Below, in pieces: positions 12,701 to 24,873 of a stretch of 64,000 nucleotides of DNA (position 1 is the first letter of the stretch; each line of letters begins with the position of its first letter). This DNA is from Juglans regia. Taxonomy: Eukaryota > Streptophyta > Magnoliopsida > Fagales > Juglandaceae. A model generated the notes under the pieces. That model searched no databases. It worked only from the letters and a program-made list of their open reading frames with translations, and had not been told where the DNA came from. A program made the position numbers and the translations under genes. Where the stretch lies: assembly GCF_001411555.2 (NCBI RefSeq), contig NC_049910.1:33767250-33831249 (forward strand), written 5' to 3'.

Positions 12701-15700
12701 CGCCAAGAAGCTAGGAGATCGATTACCTTTTTTGGCATCACCCAAGCTAATCCTATCCGAGAAAAGAAGTCATTCCACAAGGTTGTAGCAATCTCGCAAT
12801 GAAGTAATAGATGATTTTCAGACTCTCCACTCTTTTTGCACATTCAAGACCAATTCATGACTATGATGTGACGTTTTTGTAGGTTGTCTATTGTGATGAT
12901 CTTCCCTAATGAAGCCGTCCATACAAAAAAGTTTGCCTTCAGGGGTTCTTTTGTATTCCAAATATTCTTCTAACAAATCCTTTGTGGACTCAAACATTAG
13001 ATTCTAATCCTTAGCAAGTGGCTCATTCGATATCTGTCCACAATAGTTCTAGAACTCTAGAACTATTCTACAGCGTTCCCCCACGAACAACCATCGTATC
13101 ATTTACTGGAACTCCATAGCACAATTGATGAACTCATTGGCACACCTATGAATTCACTGGCTTGCTATGAACAAGAATGACCAAAGACCAATAGGGTGAT
13201 GGCTTGTGTATGGGGAGTAAATTTTTTGTCTTTAAGGCTCAATACTTCACAAGAAATAAATAATTTTTTTTAGAATAATGCCCAAAAGTCTTGCATCATC
13301 AAGCTTGATTAGGTTGGCTCAAATTAGGTTAGATTTTTGATTCGAAAACCTATTTGGATTCAAATTTGGGCTAGTCGCCTTGGTTCTCATACACCTTTAG
13401 TGAACTGATGCAACAGTTTGCTGGAGTGGGTGTTGCATGCGTGTCTAGTGAACTTTCCATGTAAGGTCTCGATCAAGCTCATTTTGAGGGAGTGTTGAGT
13501 GAGCTCTCTGTATAAACCCCTAGGGGTTGACTCAAGTGGTAAAGGCCTTGGTCTTGGTGATGTGCTCTCTCCACGTCTAATGTTCAAATTCTCTTGGGTG
13601 TAAACAATTTTTAGGGACCATTGGACTGGGGGAACTTCCCCTTGAATTACCTGAGGTGCATTTATAGGAAACTTTTTGCCGAGGGCTTGTGCGCCCTTGG
13701 GATCAGTTGAGACTTTGTTATCGGACACCCGGTGCCAATAAAAAAAAAAAAAGCTCTCTGTATAAGCTTTGGTCGACCTTGATTCTCATGGGAGTCTAGC
13801 AAACTCACAACTTGTTAGTTTTTTATTTACTTTCAAATCAAACTTAACTCAAATCATTTACAACTCAATTGGACTAAGTTTGGCCATTAAAATATGCCAA
13901 TTCATTATTTGTTTTACACTTACTTGGTGGCTGCATTCATAAAATTAGGAATCAAAATGGTTACTTTTTACAGTGTATATGATATATCATATGATGTGAT
14001 TGACGCTCGCTGTTCAGTTTAATATGAACTTACTTTCTTTTCGTCTGACCATTATCACATCTCAATCACATCCTTCTGTCCATTTTGTGTCATGAAATGC
14101 GTTCTATAAATCTATTTAATTTTAATGAATCAAGTCTTTGAATTTCGTTATGGGAAGGCCTAAACAAGGATGAATCAACTTACTTTTGGAGATCAGATGT
14201 ATATATTTGAATGGTTACTTTTTTTTGGCCTAGTAGTTTTGTGGCTTCTAGTTTCAATGTCATTTTTACATTGTTACCTTAAAAATGCCATTGCGAGTGA
14301 ATTTTTAAAATTGCAAAGCCTGTTTAGGATTATTTAGAGCAGAGAATATTGATTATCCATTTGGCATTTGGCAACCAACATCTGAGATTGGCTGGTTTGA
14401 GAACCTTGACACACCATGTATTACATCAACCCACCTATTTATTATTTTCTATATCTATCTTGAAGTCCAATAAGTTAAATCATTAATAATGAACTACAGT
14501 GACCGTAGATGGAGTTGAATGGCCAAAAGATATTCGATGTTGGTTCCAAGTAGTTTACGACCATAGTTGCATAATTATTCCTTCTATTCTATTATAATTG
14601 ATGCAAGCAAAAATGGAAACTATTGGGATAAATGTTGTCGTTTAAATTTCATTACTTATGAAAAAAAAAAACTACCTATAAAAAATTGTTGTATCCCCAC
14701 TGTAATATTCATGGTCATCTCACCTAATATTCCAGAGTCCTTTAGATTATAGTTGTTTATTTCATCTTTGATTTATATATAGTCATTGAAATTAATTGTT
14801 GCCTTTTGGTGGTACTGGTTCAGAAGAGAATTGAGGACCTTGCCAGTGCATCTGGAGAGCAGGTGGAGGCTGCTAGCAATCTTTTGAATAAAGTTACTTT
14901 GGGGTCTAAAGGAAGTACAATGACACATCAACTTTCCAGTGCAAATAATTCCAATGTTGTTTACACAGATGAATTTGACACTTCTGTGGCAATCCTAAAC
15001 ATTGTATGTTTTTTTTTATGTCATTTAGTAAATTTATTGGAGGTTGCTAAAGGCTAGTTTCTTTCTTTTGTTTTTTGTTTGAATTGATTTGCTTATTTCA
15101 AGATTGATCTTATCAGGGGGTTATCTGGTTCCATCTTCACGAATATGCAAAGGCTTTATCAGTTGTAGAACCTTTGTATCAGAATATTGAACCAATAGAT
15201 GAGGTATAATGGTTGTGCCATTGTTTTCCTAAGTGGTTGTAATCTTGTATTAAATTTTTTTTCTATATATTTATGTGCAGACAACAGCTCTTCATATTTG
15301 CCTCTTGTTGCTAGATGTTGGACTTGCTTGCAATGATGCTATGAAGTCTGCTGTAAGTTCTATGTTACTTGATGGATTAGTCAGTTCATTCAAAATTTTG
15401 CATGGTGTTTTCGAACTGCTCCAACTCTTGATCTATAGTAAATATACTATTATTAGGTAGAGCAATTTCTGAACTTAATCCTTGTGGTTGTATGTCCTGT
15501 GAAGCTTGGTTGGAAGATATGTTGTGAAATTAATATTGAGATCTGAAACAAATTTCTTACTTTTTGGGTGGGCTTTGTGTTCTTTTCCTTGAGACTAGGG
15601 ATTATCTAAGACCCTAGTCATATGAAATTAGTGTATGGTTTATGAAATTCTGTAGCTTTTTATTTAGAAGTTTTTATTAAATATGAGTTACATTTCTTCT

Positions 15701-18700
15701 TATGAAGTTGTAACTCTCATTATTGTTGTTTGGTAGAGTCCCAAATTTGCAAATGTATTTTTTGATTCATAAACACATTTTTATTGATCAAAAGAGTACA
15801 CAAGAGCCCAAGTATATAGGACATATACAAGAGCAATGCCTAAGCATGCTTGTTTAGTGATATAAGGAATTCATGAAAAATCATGCCATGAAAATCAATT
15901 ACAATCGACCAATGGAGTAAAGTACTAAAAAAATAAGTTTCTAAGCTCATCCATTGACTGCTCTTGATCTTCAAAGCTTCTTTCATTCATCTCCATCCAA
16001 TGCACCACCATAGGCATATTGGGACCATCTTTCATATTGATGCAATTTGAGAGTTGTCCTGAATACCTCTCAAAGAAGTGAGGAGGTCGCTTACTTCTCT
16101 CGGCATCACCCAAGCTAGTCCCAACCGAGCAAAGACTTCATTCCACAAAGTCATGGCAATCTCACAATGAAGTAGTAGATGATCAACGGACTCTCTGCTC
16201 TTCTCGTACATACAACACCAATCCATGACTATGATTTGACGTTTCTTCAAGTTTTCTAGAGTGAGGATCTTCCCCAAAGAAGCCATCCATACACAAAATG
16301 CTGCCTTTAGAGGTGCCTTTGTCTTCCAAATGCTCTTCCAGTGGAATGTATTTGTGTTGTACGTGGTCATGGCTTGGTAGAAAGAGTGGACAGTGAATAT
16401 TTATTTTTTAGAGGGGCACCAAAAAATTGTCCTCGACTCCCCCTTACAAACTGGTGGAATACACAATGTCAAAGAACATCGAAAAAACATCAATTTTCCA
16501 ATCTTGTGCATATCTGAGAAATGTAATATTCTATTGGGGAATACCATTGGAGATGATTAATAGGTCCACAATTGAGGCTTCTTTCATTCTTGCTAGTCCA
16601 TAAACTTGCGGATAAGTTTCCTTGAGTGCCCTATCATTGCACCAAACATCATGCCAAACTTGACCTTAGATCCATTACACACAATAAAGCGGATATTTCT
16701 TGAATATGCAGCCTTTTCTTATATGCTTCCATAGCCCCACTCCATAAGGCTCACTCAATTCGATGACAATTCTCCACAAGGCCCCCCCGTTCATAGTGAT
16801 ATCTCCATAACCATTTGCCAAGAAGGCTTTATTGAAGGATTTCAAGTTCTGAATACCCAATCCTCCTTTAATGGGAGAACATATTGTGGTCCATTTCGCC
16901 AAGTGAAATTTAAACTTGTCATTTAACCCTCCCCCCCAAATAAGAAGTCACGTTGGAGTTTCTCCATACAATGAGCCACCTTGGCGGGGAGCGGAAATAA
17001 TGAGAGAAAGTAAGTTGGCAAATTGGAAAGAGTACTTTTGATTAAGGTGACCTAACGGGGAGGCGAAGATATTTCATGGGCAGCTGAGATATCTTGCATC
17101 CGAAAATGGAAACCATACTCTCCACATTAGGACCATCCCCCATTGACACTACTTCTGATTTGGCCAAGTTCACCTCCAACCCTGATACAACTTCAAAGCA
17201 TAATAGGAGAGCCTCAAAGCTTGAATTTGATCATGACTGGCCCCACCAAAGATTAAGGTATTATCGGCAAATAATAGATGATATATGTTGAGTGAGCCAG
17301 TAGTTGCCTCCCCCACTAAGAATCCAGATATGAACCCACCCTCCATGACACTTTAAATCATCTTACTAAAAGCTTCAATCACAAAAACAAAGAGTAGTGC
17401 AAATAGAGGATTACCTTGTCTCAATCCTCATGAGCTTTTAAAGAAGCTTTTTGGCGTGCCATTCACCCATATAGGAAACAAACCGTAGAGATACAATAAT
17501 GATCCAAGTACACAATTTCGTACCAAAGCCACATCTCTCGAGCTTGTAGAGAAAGAATCTCCAGTTGATATGATCAGAGACTTTTCCATATCCATCTTAC
17601 ATAGAAGCCCTGAGTCTCCTGACTTGAGTCTACTATCCAAACATTCGTTGGCAATAAGCACCGAGTTGAGGATTTGCCTACCTTTGACAGGAATTTTGAG
17701 GCTTTGATATTAACTTCTCCAACACCTTGCTCAATCCATTTGCCAATACTTTGGAGAGAATTTTGTACAACCCACTCACCAAGCTAATGGGACGATAATC
17801 TTTTACCTTTACGAATGTATTGGATTCTCATAAGTAGATATCTTCCATGCTTTATCATCTTCTTTATTAGTAGCTTTATATGTGCATGATTAACTAGAAA
17901 AGAAAAAACTCATTTTGGTCTGATGTAGACAAATTCCTTTTTTTTGCAACTTTTTGGTGGGGTAGGGAAAACCACTGATCTACTTCTTCAAGTGGCTCTC
18001 TCTGCTTTTAATGACATTTCTTGTGATCTTACACCACAAGCATTAGGGGTGAAAACCGACCCCATCGGCGCGGTTTTGGGGCAAAACCGACGCCGACTGA
18101 TGCTTCATTTTTGGGGGAGCAAACCGGCTGAAACCGGTCGATGGGGAGGAGAAACACCGGCCGTCTTGACACCGGTAGTTCTCTGGCAGTTCACGGTCCG
18201 TTCATCGGTGAGCTTCGTCTGAGAGAGTAGAGAGAGTGTTGCAGAGGAGAGAGAGAGAGAGAGAGGATGAGAAATGAGATCGCGGCACTGGGAAGAAGAT
18301 AACCTAATTTCGAAAAGGGTCGTTTTACTTAATTTTTTTTAATATGTTATGAATAAAACGACACCGTTTGGTTTAATAGCAAATGGCGTTGTTTCAGTTA
18401 TGTTTAAAACACAACTACAGGCTTAAAACGACGCCGTTCTGCTTAAAAAAAATAACATTTCTTTAATCGGCCGGTTCAGCGGTTTGAACCAGGTTCGAAC
18501 TGACGCCGAACCGGCCGATATCGGTTTACACTATTTTCTGCTGCATGCCGACCGGTTCTTCACCGGTTTTGGCCGGTTCTGAGCTCTGGCGGCCAGTCTG
18601 AGTCGGTTTAGGTCGGTTTCTCGGTTTCTTGTACAGCCCTAACAGGCATGCTACAGTTTGTGTGCATGACCTTGTTGTAAATGGTAAATCATGAAGGAGT

Positions 18701-21700
18701 GTACCTTCTTAGTTGACATTGATTCCCTGATTGTTGTAGGAAAGAGGCCCCGCATCCACACAACCACTTCCACACACTGTCTTGCACCTTGCTATTCTTT
18801 CCATTATTTCTAGGCATCTTAAAATCTAAAATAAATAAACTCTACTTCAGCATGAAAAAGTACCCAATACTTTTACTTCTAAAAAATAGTGTTTTTTCTT
18901 GCTGCCCGACATTAGTAATGTGATACATGCATGAAATTCATGAGATATTTACAATATGCAGTATACCTTTCTTTGTTAAACTTTAAACTTCTATGTGGAC
19001 CCTTCATTAGACCAAGCCTTTTTTATAGAGGTCTCCTTGATCAAATTGATTGAGTTGGTTTAGGATTAGTCAATATCTCCGGAAGGGATCATTGGAAAAG
19101 ATGTTGATATTGGGACTTTTTGCCTTCTGAAATTTGGAAAGCCATCTGATCTCAACATGCTTTTATCAAATCACACAAACTTATATTTTGTTTGAAGATT
19201 TACACATTTGATTACTTATCAAAAAAATAAAAATTTACACATTTTGTTCTTCAGTTGGCATGGAAGTTTTTTGGGTAAGCAGAACCTTTGTTTTATCGAA
19301 GTTAATACTTATAAAAAAAAGTTTTATCACAATTAATATCTTATTTCCGTTTTTTAATTTGTGTTTTTTCGGCGTCGGGGCAGGGGGCCCGGGGGAGGGG
19401 GGGGATTCTAATTGGTGATTTCCAAAAATGATTGTACCGTGCTTACAGTAACTTTTTTAGAATTGAGGTTGTGAATTTGTTAAAATCGGATGCCATGTTG
19501 AGGATGGAATGGGCAGGGGAGAAAAAAGAAGAAAATACTGGAGAAATGGAAGGAAAGAAGAAATACTAATTTTGCAGCACGAATTTTTGGTAAGAAAGTA
19601 GAGAAGTGACTTGCGAAAAAAGAAAAGAAAGATGAAAAGAGAAAGAAAAAAGTGGATCTTAATCTTCTTGTTTGGTATGGAGAGGATGAGAGGAGGGAAA
19701 GAAAGCTGCTATATTATCATTATACCTTTTAAAAGGAGAACAGAAATATTTAGGATTACAAGAATGATGGACTGAAATATTAACTAGACGCACTTAGTAT
19801 TTAGTTGGGAATAATTTTAAGGAGTTTCTCAAGGGTTTTGAGATTGCATGTCCTTTATTTTCTTTTGATATACTGTCTTATGGCTTACCTATATATATAT
19901 ATATATATATAGTTGGGAAGGCAAAATGTTGGGCTCTGCTAAAGGTCCTTCCTATCCTTCTTGCTTTCCCATTTCCCCCTACCAACCAAACAACTGAAAT
20001 ATACCATCCGTGCTCCATTTTACTTCCTCCCTCTTTTGTCCTCCCTACTTGCTTCATAGCTTAGGGCTTCATTTTGAGAGGTTGGTAATCAGAAGCCCTC
20101 CGGACTGGATGATTTGGTATTGCAAGTGACGATGGAACTTTGGTATATATGTCACAGCTGGTGTTGTATTCATCTGTTCTATGGTTAATGTGAGCATTTG
20201 CTGGTTTTAATCATGCTTATATGGGCAGAGTGCCAAGCAGTTTATACTTGCTTGCTAGAGGTTTGGTATTCTTCTTTTTTATAGATGCGTTCTGCGGTAA
20301 TGTGACTGAAACATCCTTTGGGCCTTTTTTTAAAATTAAAATATGGCATCAATTCTAAGGGGTTTGCTTTGCGAAGCTGTGACAACTGTCAACAAAAGTT
20401 TTACATCAGTAGAAGATCGTGTTTTTTGGGTTCACAAATGGTGGTGGTATTTGCTCTGTTGTGCTTCTAAACCTACCTGCTACACTGTATCGCATTGAAG
20501 TGCATGTTTATGGTAACTTTTGGACATCAATTCGAATGAAACCATTTAGATGATCTGATCCAACGCCCCTTTTTCACTTTGGTGATGGCCTTGGTTCAAA
20601 ATTTCTTGTTTATATTAAGAAAATCATCCCATCATTTTCACTTTGCATGTCCACATATTTTGGTCCTTATTCCAAAATGATAACCATTGTGATCGTTTGT
20701 GTTCAGGATATATTAAGTTACATGGAAAGAGCTTTCGGTGTTGGCTGCATGAGTCAAGGTGACAACGGAAACACGACCCAGCAACAGTCTGGAAACCTAG
20801 TAGCAAAATCTTCCTCTTTTCCTCTCAGCAATTCATCGGCTATGGATGTTTCTCATTCAGATTTAGCTGCTAGTGTGAATGCCTCAGAAAACTCTTTATC
20901 AAGAACCTTGTCAGAAGAGGCACTTGATTATGAAACTATGTTCTCATCACTAGATATTGGTGGACAAAATTCAGTGAGGCCGTCTGGTCTTTCATCTCCA
21001 ACTAATCTGACAAGGACTGCGGTTGATAGGTCTTTTACCACTGTTGATTTGAAGCTTAAGTTGCATCTTTATAAAGTTCGGTTTCTGCTTCTCACTAGGA
21101 ACCTTAAGCAAGCTAAACGAGAAGTCAAGCATGTTATGAATATTGCACGTGGGAAAGATTTGTCCATGGCTCTCCTCCTGAAGTCTCAGATTGAATATGC
21201 ACGTGGCAACCACCGTAAAGCCATTAAGCTGTTGGTGGCATCAAGCAATCGGACAGACACAGCAATCTCAAGCATTTTCAACAACAATCTTGGGTGTATA
21301 TATTATCAGCTTGGGAAATTCCATACGTCGTCGATATTTTTTTCGAAGGCGCTGACTAATACTTCATATCTTCGGAAGGAAAAGCCACTAAAGCTGTCAA
21401 CTTTCTCCCAGGATAATTCTTTTCTCATAGTATATAACTGTGGTATACAGTACTTGGCCTGTGGGAAGCCAATTCTTGCTGCTCGCTGTTTCCAGAAAGC
21501 CAGTTTGGTGTTCTACAACCGACCTCTGTTATGGCTTCGACTTGCTGAATGCTGTCTGATGGCTTTGGAGAAGGGACTAATAAAAGCAAGTCATGCTCCA
21601 TCAGAAAGATCAGAAGTCAAAGTACATGTTATTGGCCAGGGCAAATGGAGGCAACTTGTTGTTGAAGATGGAATATTAAGAAACAGACATGTGGATTCTG

Positions 21701-22668
21701 TTGAAAGGGATGATTGTATGCTGCGCAGTGAAGGGCAACTGAAGCTTTCAATGTTGCTTGCCCGACGGTGTCTGCATAATGCTCTGCACTTACTTGACTG
21801 CTCCGAGTCAAACCATTCAAAGTATGATTTGTCTTCAAATACCTCCTTGGAAGAAAATGAATCAAGTGGAGCAGCTTCTTCGAGGAACTCAAACCACAAG
21901 AACTTGCAGAACATTGATTCAAAAACATTTACTGTAACAGTAGGTTTAGGTCAGGCTAATGCAAATGGGGATGCCAAAGAAATGAAGGGAGGAACAAGTC
22001 AGGAGGTCATACAGAACTCTCTCTCCTATTATGAAGATATTTGTAGAAATGAAAATCAGTTGATCAAGCAATCCATTCTTGCTAACCTGGCGTTCGTAGA
22101 GTTGGAACTGGAAAACCCCATGAAGGCCCTGTCAATCACCAGGTCTCTATTGGAACTTCCAGAGTGTTCCAGAATTTACATATTTCTTGGCCATGTGTAT
22201 GCAGCAGAGGCACTCTGCTTGTTAAACAGGCCAAAGGAGGCTGCTGAGAATTTATTGATCTATTTTTCGGGGGGAAATAATTTTGATTTGCCATTTAGTG
22301 AAGAGGACTGTGAACAATGGCAGGTGGAGAGAACTGTCGATAGTGAAGAGTTAAACGGAGGATCAGTGACTGCCAAGAAGAATTCAACCGAGGACTCGCA
22401 AGGCATTGTCTTTCTAAAGCCAGAAGAGGCTCGTGCAGCACTTTATTCAAATTTTGCTGCTGTGTCTGCCATGCAAGGTCAACTTGAGCAGGCCCATCAA
22501 TTTGCAACGCAAGCACTATCCATATTACCGAACAGTCGGGAAGCAACCCTGACTTCAATTTATGTGGATCTCATGCTTGGTAAGTCAAGAGAAGCTCTTG
22601 CCAAGTTAAAGCAATATAGTCGCGTTAGGTTCCTCCCCAGTGGCGTAACGATGAATAGATCTTCTTGA
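9760..22668 (+). CDS. CCR4-NOT transcription complex subunit 10 (NOT10/CNOT10)
   Basis: This is a scaffold subunit of the CCR4-NOT deadenylase complex, which shortens mRNA poly(A) tails in the cytoplasm; in animals CNOT10 pairs with CNOT11. My exon model is 9760-9960, 10897-10983, 14824-15003, 15117-15203, 15281-15352 and 20707-22668. All introns are GT..AG in phase 0, giving about 862 aa, the length I expect for plant NOT10. The start is [15 protein letters not shown], after a CT-rich leader. The protein has TPR-type helices: [20 protein letters not shown] and [15 protein letters not shown] near the N-terminus, then [20 protein letters not shown] and [20 protein letters not shown] in the last exon. 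The C-terminal end is [19 protein letters not shown]. No frameshift or stop is seen, so it looks functional. Introns 2 and 5 (3.8 and 5.4 kb) are loaded with retroposons, which does not affect the reading frame. Confidence 0.93.
9980..10026 (+). mobile_element. Micro-insertion with A-tail and 16-bp duplication in NOT10 intron 1
   Basis: AGCATGCATATTTCGC (9980-9995) is repeated with one change as AGCATGCATGTTTCGC (10011-10026). Between them is CACCGAT plus a run of A. A tailed insert this short between direct repeats fits an extremely truncated retroposon; the CACCGAT tail differs from the ACTTATC LINE tails in this window. Confidence 0.55.
11360..12010 (+). mobile_element. Internally deleted LINE (reverse transcriptase joined to zf-RVT)
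   Basis: In NOT10 intron 2, a + strand LINE piece begins in the reverse transcriptase: [20 protein letters not shown] and [17 protein letters not shown], the region of the LINE RT leading to the catalytic block. It then jumps directly to the zinc-binding zf-RVT part ([28 protein letters not shown]). More than a kilobase that normally lies between is absent. The zf-RVT part is interrupted at 11821 by a short insertion and is frameshifted afterwards. Confidence 0.72.
11812..11912 (-). mobile_element. Very short LINE 3'-end insertion nested in an older LINE
   Basis: AGACCACCTT occurs at 11812-11821 and 11903-11912 as a perfect 10-bp target duplication. The 81-bp insert begins with poly-T and runs to ACACATGATGTAAA. 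It resembles the - strand end of the LINE at 1536 (TTTTATTC, AATAGGCATAA, CCC..TACAC, GATGTA). The interrupted host sequence encodes the zf-RVT C...C...H motif (SRDHL). Confidence 0.8.
12391..12972 (-). mobile_element. 5'-truncated LINE in NOT10 intron 2
   Basis: The perfect 11-bp duplication ACAAATCCTTT flanks it at 12380-12390 and 12973-12983. The - strand reads the zf-RVT region (12,720-12,970, degraded) and then FWKMVP-like [20 protein letters not shown] and [20 protein letters not shown] (12,481-12,669). Near the left end, after the ORF stop, is a tail seen as a T-run on the + strand. Only about 0.58 kb was inserted. Confidence 0.82.
13516..13752 (+). mobile_element. tRNA-derived SINE
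   Basis: A 237-bp element is flanked by a perfect 14-bp target duplication, AGCTCTCTGTATAA (13502-13515 and 13753-13766). Near its 5' end is a pol III A-box-like sequence, TTGACTCAAGTGG (13527-13539). About 45 bp further is a B-box-like sequence, TGTTCAAATTC (13581-13591). It ends in CGGTGCCAAT and 13 or more A. SINEs of this kind are copied by LINE machinery; the LINEs around it are the likely helpers. It lies in NOT10 intron 2, sense to the gene. Confidence 0.88.
15760..17813 (-). mobile_element. 5'-truncated LINE with reverse transcriptase and zf-RVT, NOT10 intron 5
   Basis: The - strand reads, in order, [20 protein letters not shown] (about 17,740-17,815, the RT start motif), [10 protein letters not shown], a gapped [22 protein letters not shown] (about 16,840) and [20 protein letters not shown] with [20 protein letters not shown] (zf-RVT, 16,100-16,300). 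The end is [19 protein letters not shown] (about 15,930). Many frameshifts break it. A possible target duplication, AATGTATT, lies at 15752-15759 and 17814-17821. It is the longest LINE remnant in the window and is antisense to NOT10. Confidence 0.8.
18044..18641. mobile_element. Non-autonomous hAT-like element (598 bp)
   Basis: It begins TAGGGGTGAAAACCG and ends with GGTTTCTTGTACAGCCCTA, giving short terminal inverted repeats TAGGGsTG. The 8-bp flanks ACAAGCAT (18036-18043) and ACAGGCAT (18642-18649) differ by one base, the duplication length of hAT transposons. The inside is rich in CCGGTT/AACCGG words and AAACGACGCCGTT-like sequence, far richer in GC than the intron around it. It has no transposase. 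Confidence 0.8.
19198..19244 (+). mobile_element. LINE-tail micro-insertion, NOT10 intron 5
   Basis: ATTTACACATTT is duplicated at 19198-19209 and 19233-19244. Between the copies is GATTACTTATCAAAAAAATAAA, the same 3' terminus as the larger LINEs here. Confidence 0.7.
19290..19338 (+). mobile_element. Older LINE-tail micro-insertion, NOT10 intron 5
   Basis: GTTTTATCGAAGTTAATA (19290-19307) and GTTTTATCACAATTAATA (19321-19338) match except for three bases. They flank CTTATAAAAAAAA. The layout is that of the other tail insertions, with more decay. Confidence 0.55.
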
Positions 22669-23160
22669 TTACTGTACCAGTGTTTTTTGAGTCAGAATGT
22701 CCAGCCCCTCTCACAGCATTAGTTAGCACGTAGGTCAGCAATCCTTTTTAAGAGGATCTGTAACATATATATAGTTCAATTTAGGGAATAAATTTTCCTG
22801 TTCTCTTTTTGCCCCTTCATATTTTTTTTTTCCATATCTAGGGTTCATTACATGGTGGTGGCTGTGTTTTGCATAGTGCGGATGCCCACCTTTCAGATTT
22901 GAGATTTAGTTTGTTTCAGGCAATGGTGTTGTAATGTTAATCCAGTTGGTATTCAAGAATAGAGAGATCATGTGCTCCTCTAGAAAAAAAAAAAAAAAAG
23001 AAAAAAGAAGAAAGAAGAAAGGAACTGACATTATCATTCAATTTGTATTTGAATTCCATGTCATATTTTCATTTCTATGACCCCTCGAGCTTTGTTCAAG
23101 TGTTGATACCCAGATGATCATCCAGTCTTCCCAGATGACGCACAATCTATCTGCAATCTA

Positions 23161-23226
<66 letters not shown>

Positions 23227-23560
23227 TTATATACACACACACTGTTTCCCTCTCTTTACATCATCACTCATGTAGACGCGTTTTGAAAATAAATTAGGAA
23301 GAAAGAATAATTTTATTGGAAAATTTTCTGCAGTTACTATTTTCATGGGATCGTTGCATGCAGCATGGTAGGTCTCCATTGGAAAAGCTTTTACAATATG
23401 GTTTGATGCACCGGTAGGTGGCAATACATTGGGAAAGCTTTTACAATATGGTTTGACGTACTGGTAGGTGGCAAATATATAAGGAAAACAATTAGTGCAG
23501 TCGCCTGGGGGAAGTGCCGCGCAAGCGGCTGCTGATGTGGCAATTAAACGAAACGCACCT
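22669..23560 (+). other. NOT10 3' region and microsatellites
   Basis: This is the likely 3' UTR and terminator area of NOT10, with T-rich and A-rich runs. A compound microsatellite follows: (CT)n at about 23161-23210, then (AT)n and (AC)n to 23243. Two near-identical 30-bp pieces containing GGAAAAGCTTTTACAATATGG repeat at about 23381 and 23433. I see no gene. Confidence 0.45.
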
Positions 23561-24873
23561 TTTTGATTTGTTTGATTTTCCGTTTCCCTCATCCTATTGT
23601 TTCAGACGAAACAAGTTTCCCTCTGCGATTTTTTCTTCCTCCCGACTTCCCTCCCTCCCTCTCTGCTCCTCACGAGACCTCTTTCTTTGACCCCTCAAAG
23701 CCACGTGGCTCCACTCAAAGCTGTCGCTTACGGCCTCCCTTAGTGTCGAGATTGAAAGTCTAAGACCACCCACACGAACGAAGCCTTCGATTTCTCCTTC
23801 TCTCAGCCACGTCTCCTACCGAAGGTAGCAATCCCTTCATCATCCTCCCTTCGTCTTCATCTTCTGGGAAGAGCCCCTTCCCCTTCATCCCGAAAACCAT
23901 AAGTTCTTCATTTCCCTTCATCCCGAAAAACCCTAACTTTCCTTCCCATTCATTTCCAAAAACCGTAACTTTCGAATTTCCGGCACGTAGCTTCATTTCC
24001 GACGTCTGCTATCACAAATCCGAGGTCCTATTTAAATGGGTATATATTCTATTAACATTTCATAATTTTCTCTTAGGATTTTTTTATCTACGAAATGTGT
24101 ATTTTTTTTTTTTTTTTTATCTACAAACTGTTAGGGATTTTTAGGTTCTTTCTCTTTGTATTACTTAATGGTATTTTCATTCTTTGGTTTGAAGGTGTGG
24201 TAGATATCTATTTTCTTTCTATTACCAAAAGGTATTTCCCATTTCATTTTGGTCCGGTCCCGGTAGTGGGAATTATAGCTTAGTTGAGTTGACTTTCTAT
24301 ATTATGGTAGGTGAAAAAAAATATATTAGAATCGAAGATTGCTTCCCATGTAAATTGGTATTTTTCTACGATGTACACGAGCTGAGATGATAGATTTATC
24401 AAGCTCAATTAGTAGGTATAGAATAAAATAAACGGGAAAGTGAGTACATAACATTTAGTGCCATCTTTTTAAAGCAAAAGAAAGTCGGCAGAATAAGGTT
24501 ATTTTTTAGTAGACCAAACAAATGTATAAAATTTATGGACCTTTGGGTATTAGCATCCTCATGTTATTCAGTTTAGATGAGTAACTATAACTTTGATGCA
24601 CTTTAGGATTGTTTATTATTTTTTCCCTACATTTATGTGAAAAGGTAATATATTAATTAGTAGAATCGGTGTTTTTATGAGTTTTTTTTGTTTCAAATGA
24701 GTGGCCTAAGAGACTAGAACTACTTTTTCCCTTGTTGGCAGGACTGACATTCTAAAACAAATGGAGGTGATATGAGGTTGCAACAGTATAGTATATGGTT
24801 ATGTGCAACAACATATTTGCAGTTGTCTTAAACTAAAATGTATGTTACAACCGGCGAGGCTACAGTTAATGAA
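23561..24873 (+). other. Region upstream of the LEC14B fragment
   Basis: 23600-24000 is CT-rich and unusually GC-rich, with CCACGTGGC (G-box-like, 23701-23709). This would suit an old promoter and 5' leader. The rest, to 24873, is AT-rich with no coding evidence. Confidence 0.35.

Noticed and set aside
13527..13591. A tRNA gene, suggested by A- and B-box sequences
   Set aside because: No cloverleaf can be drawn; the boxes belong to a SINE with A-tail and target duplication.
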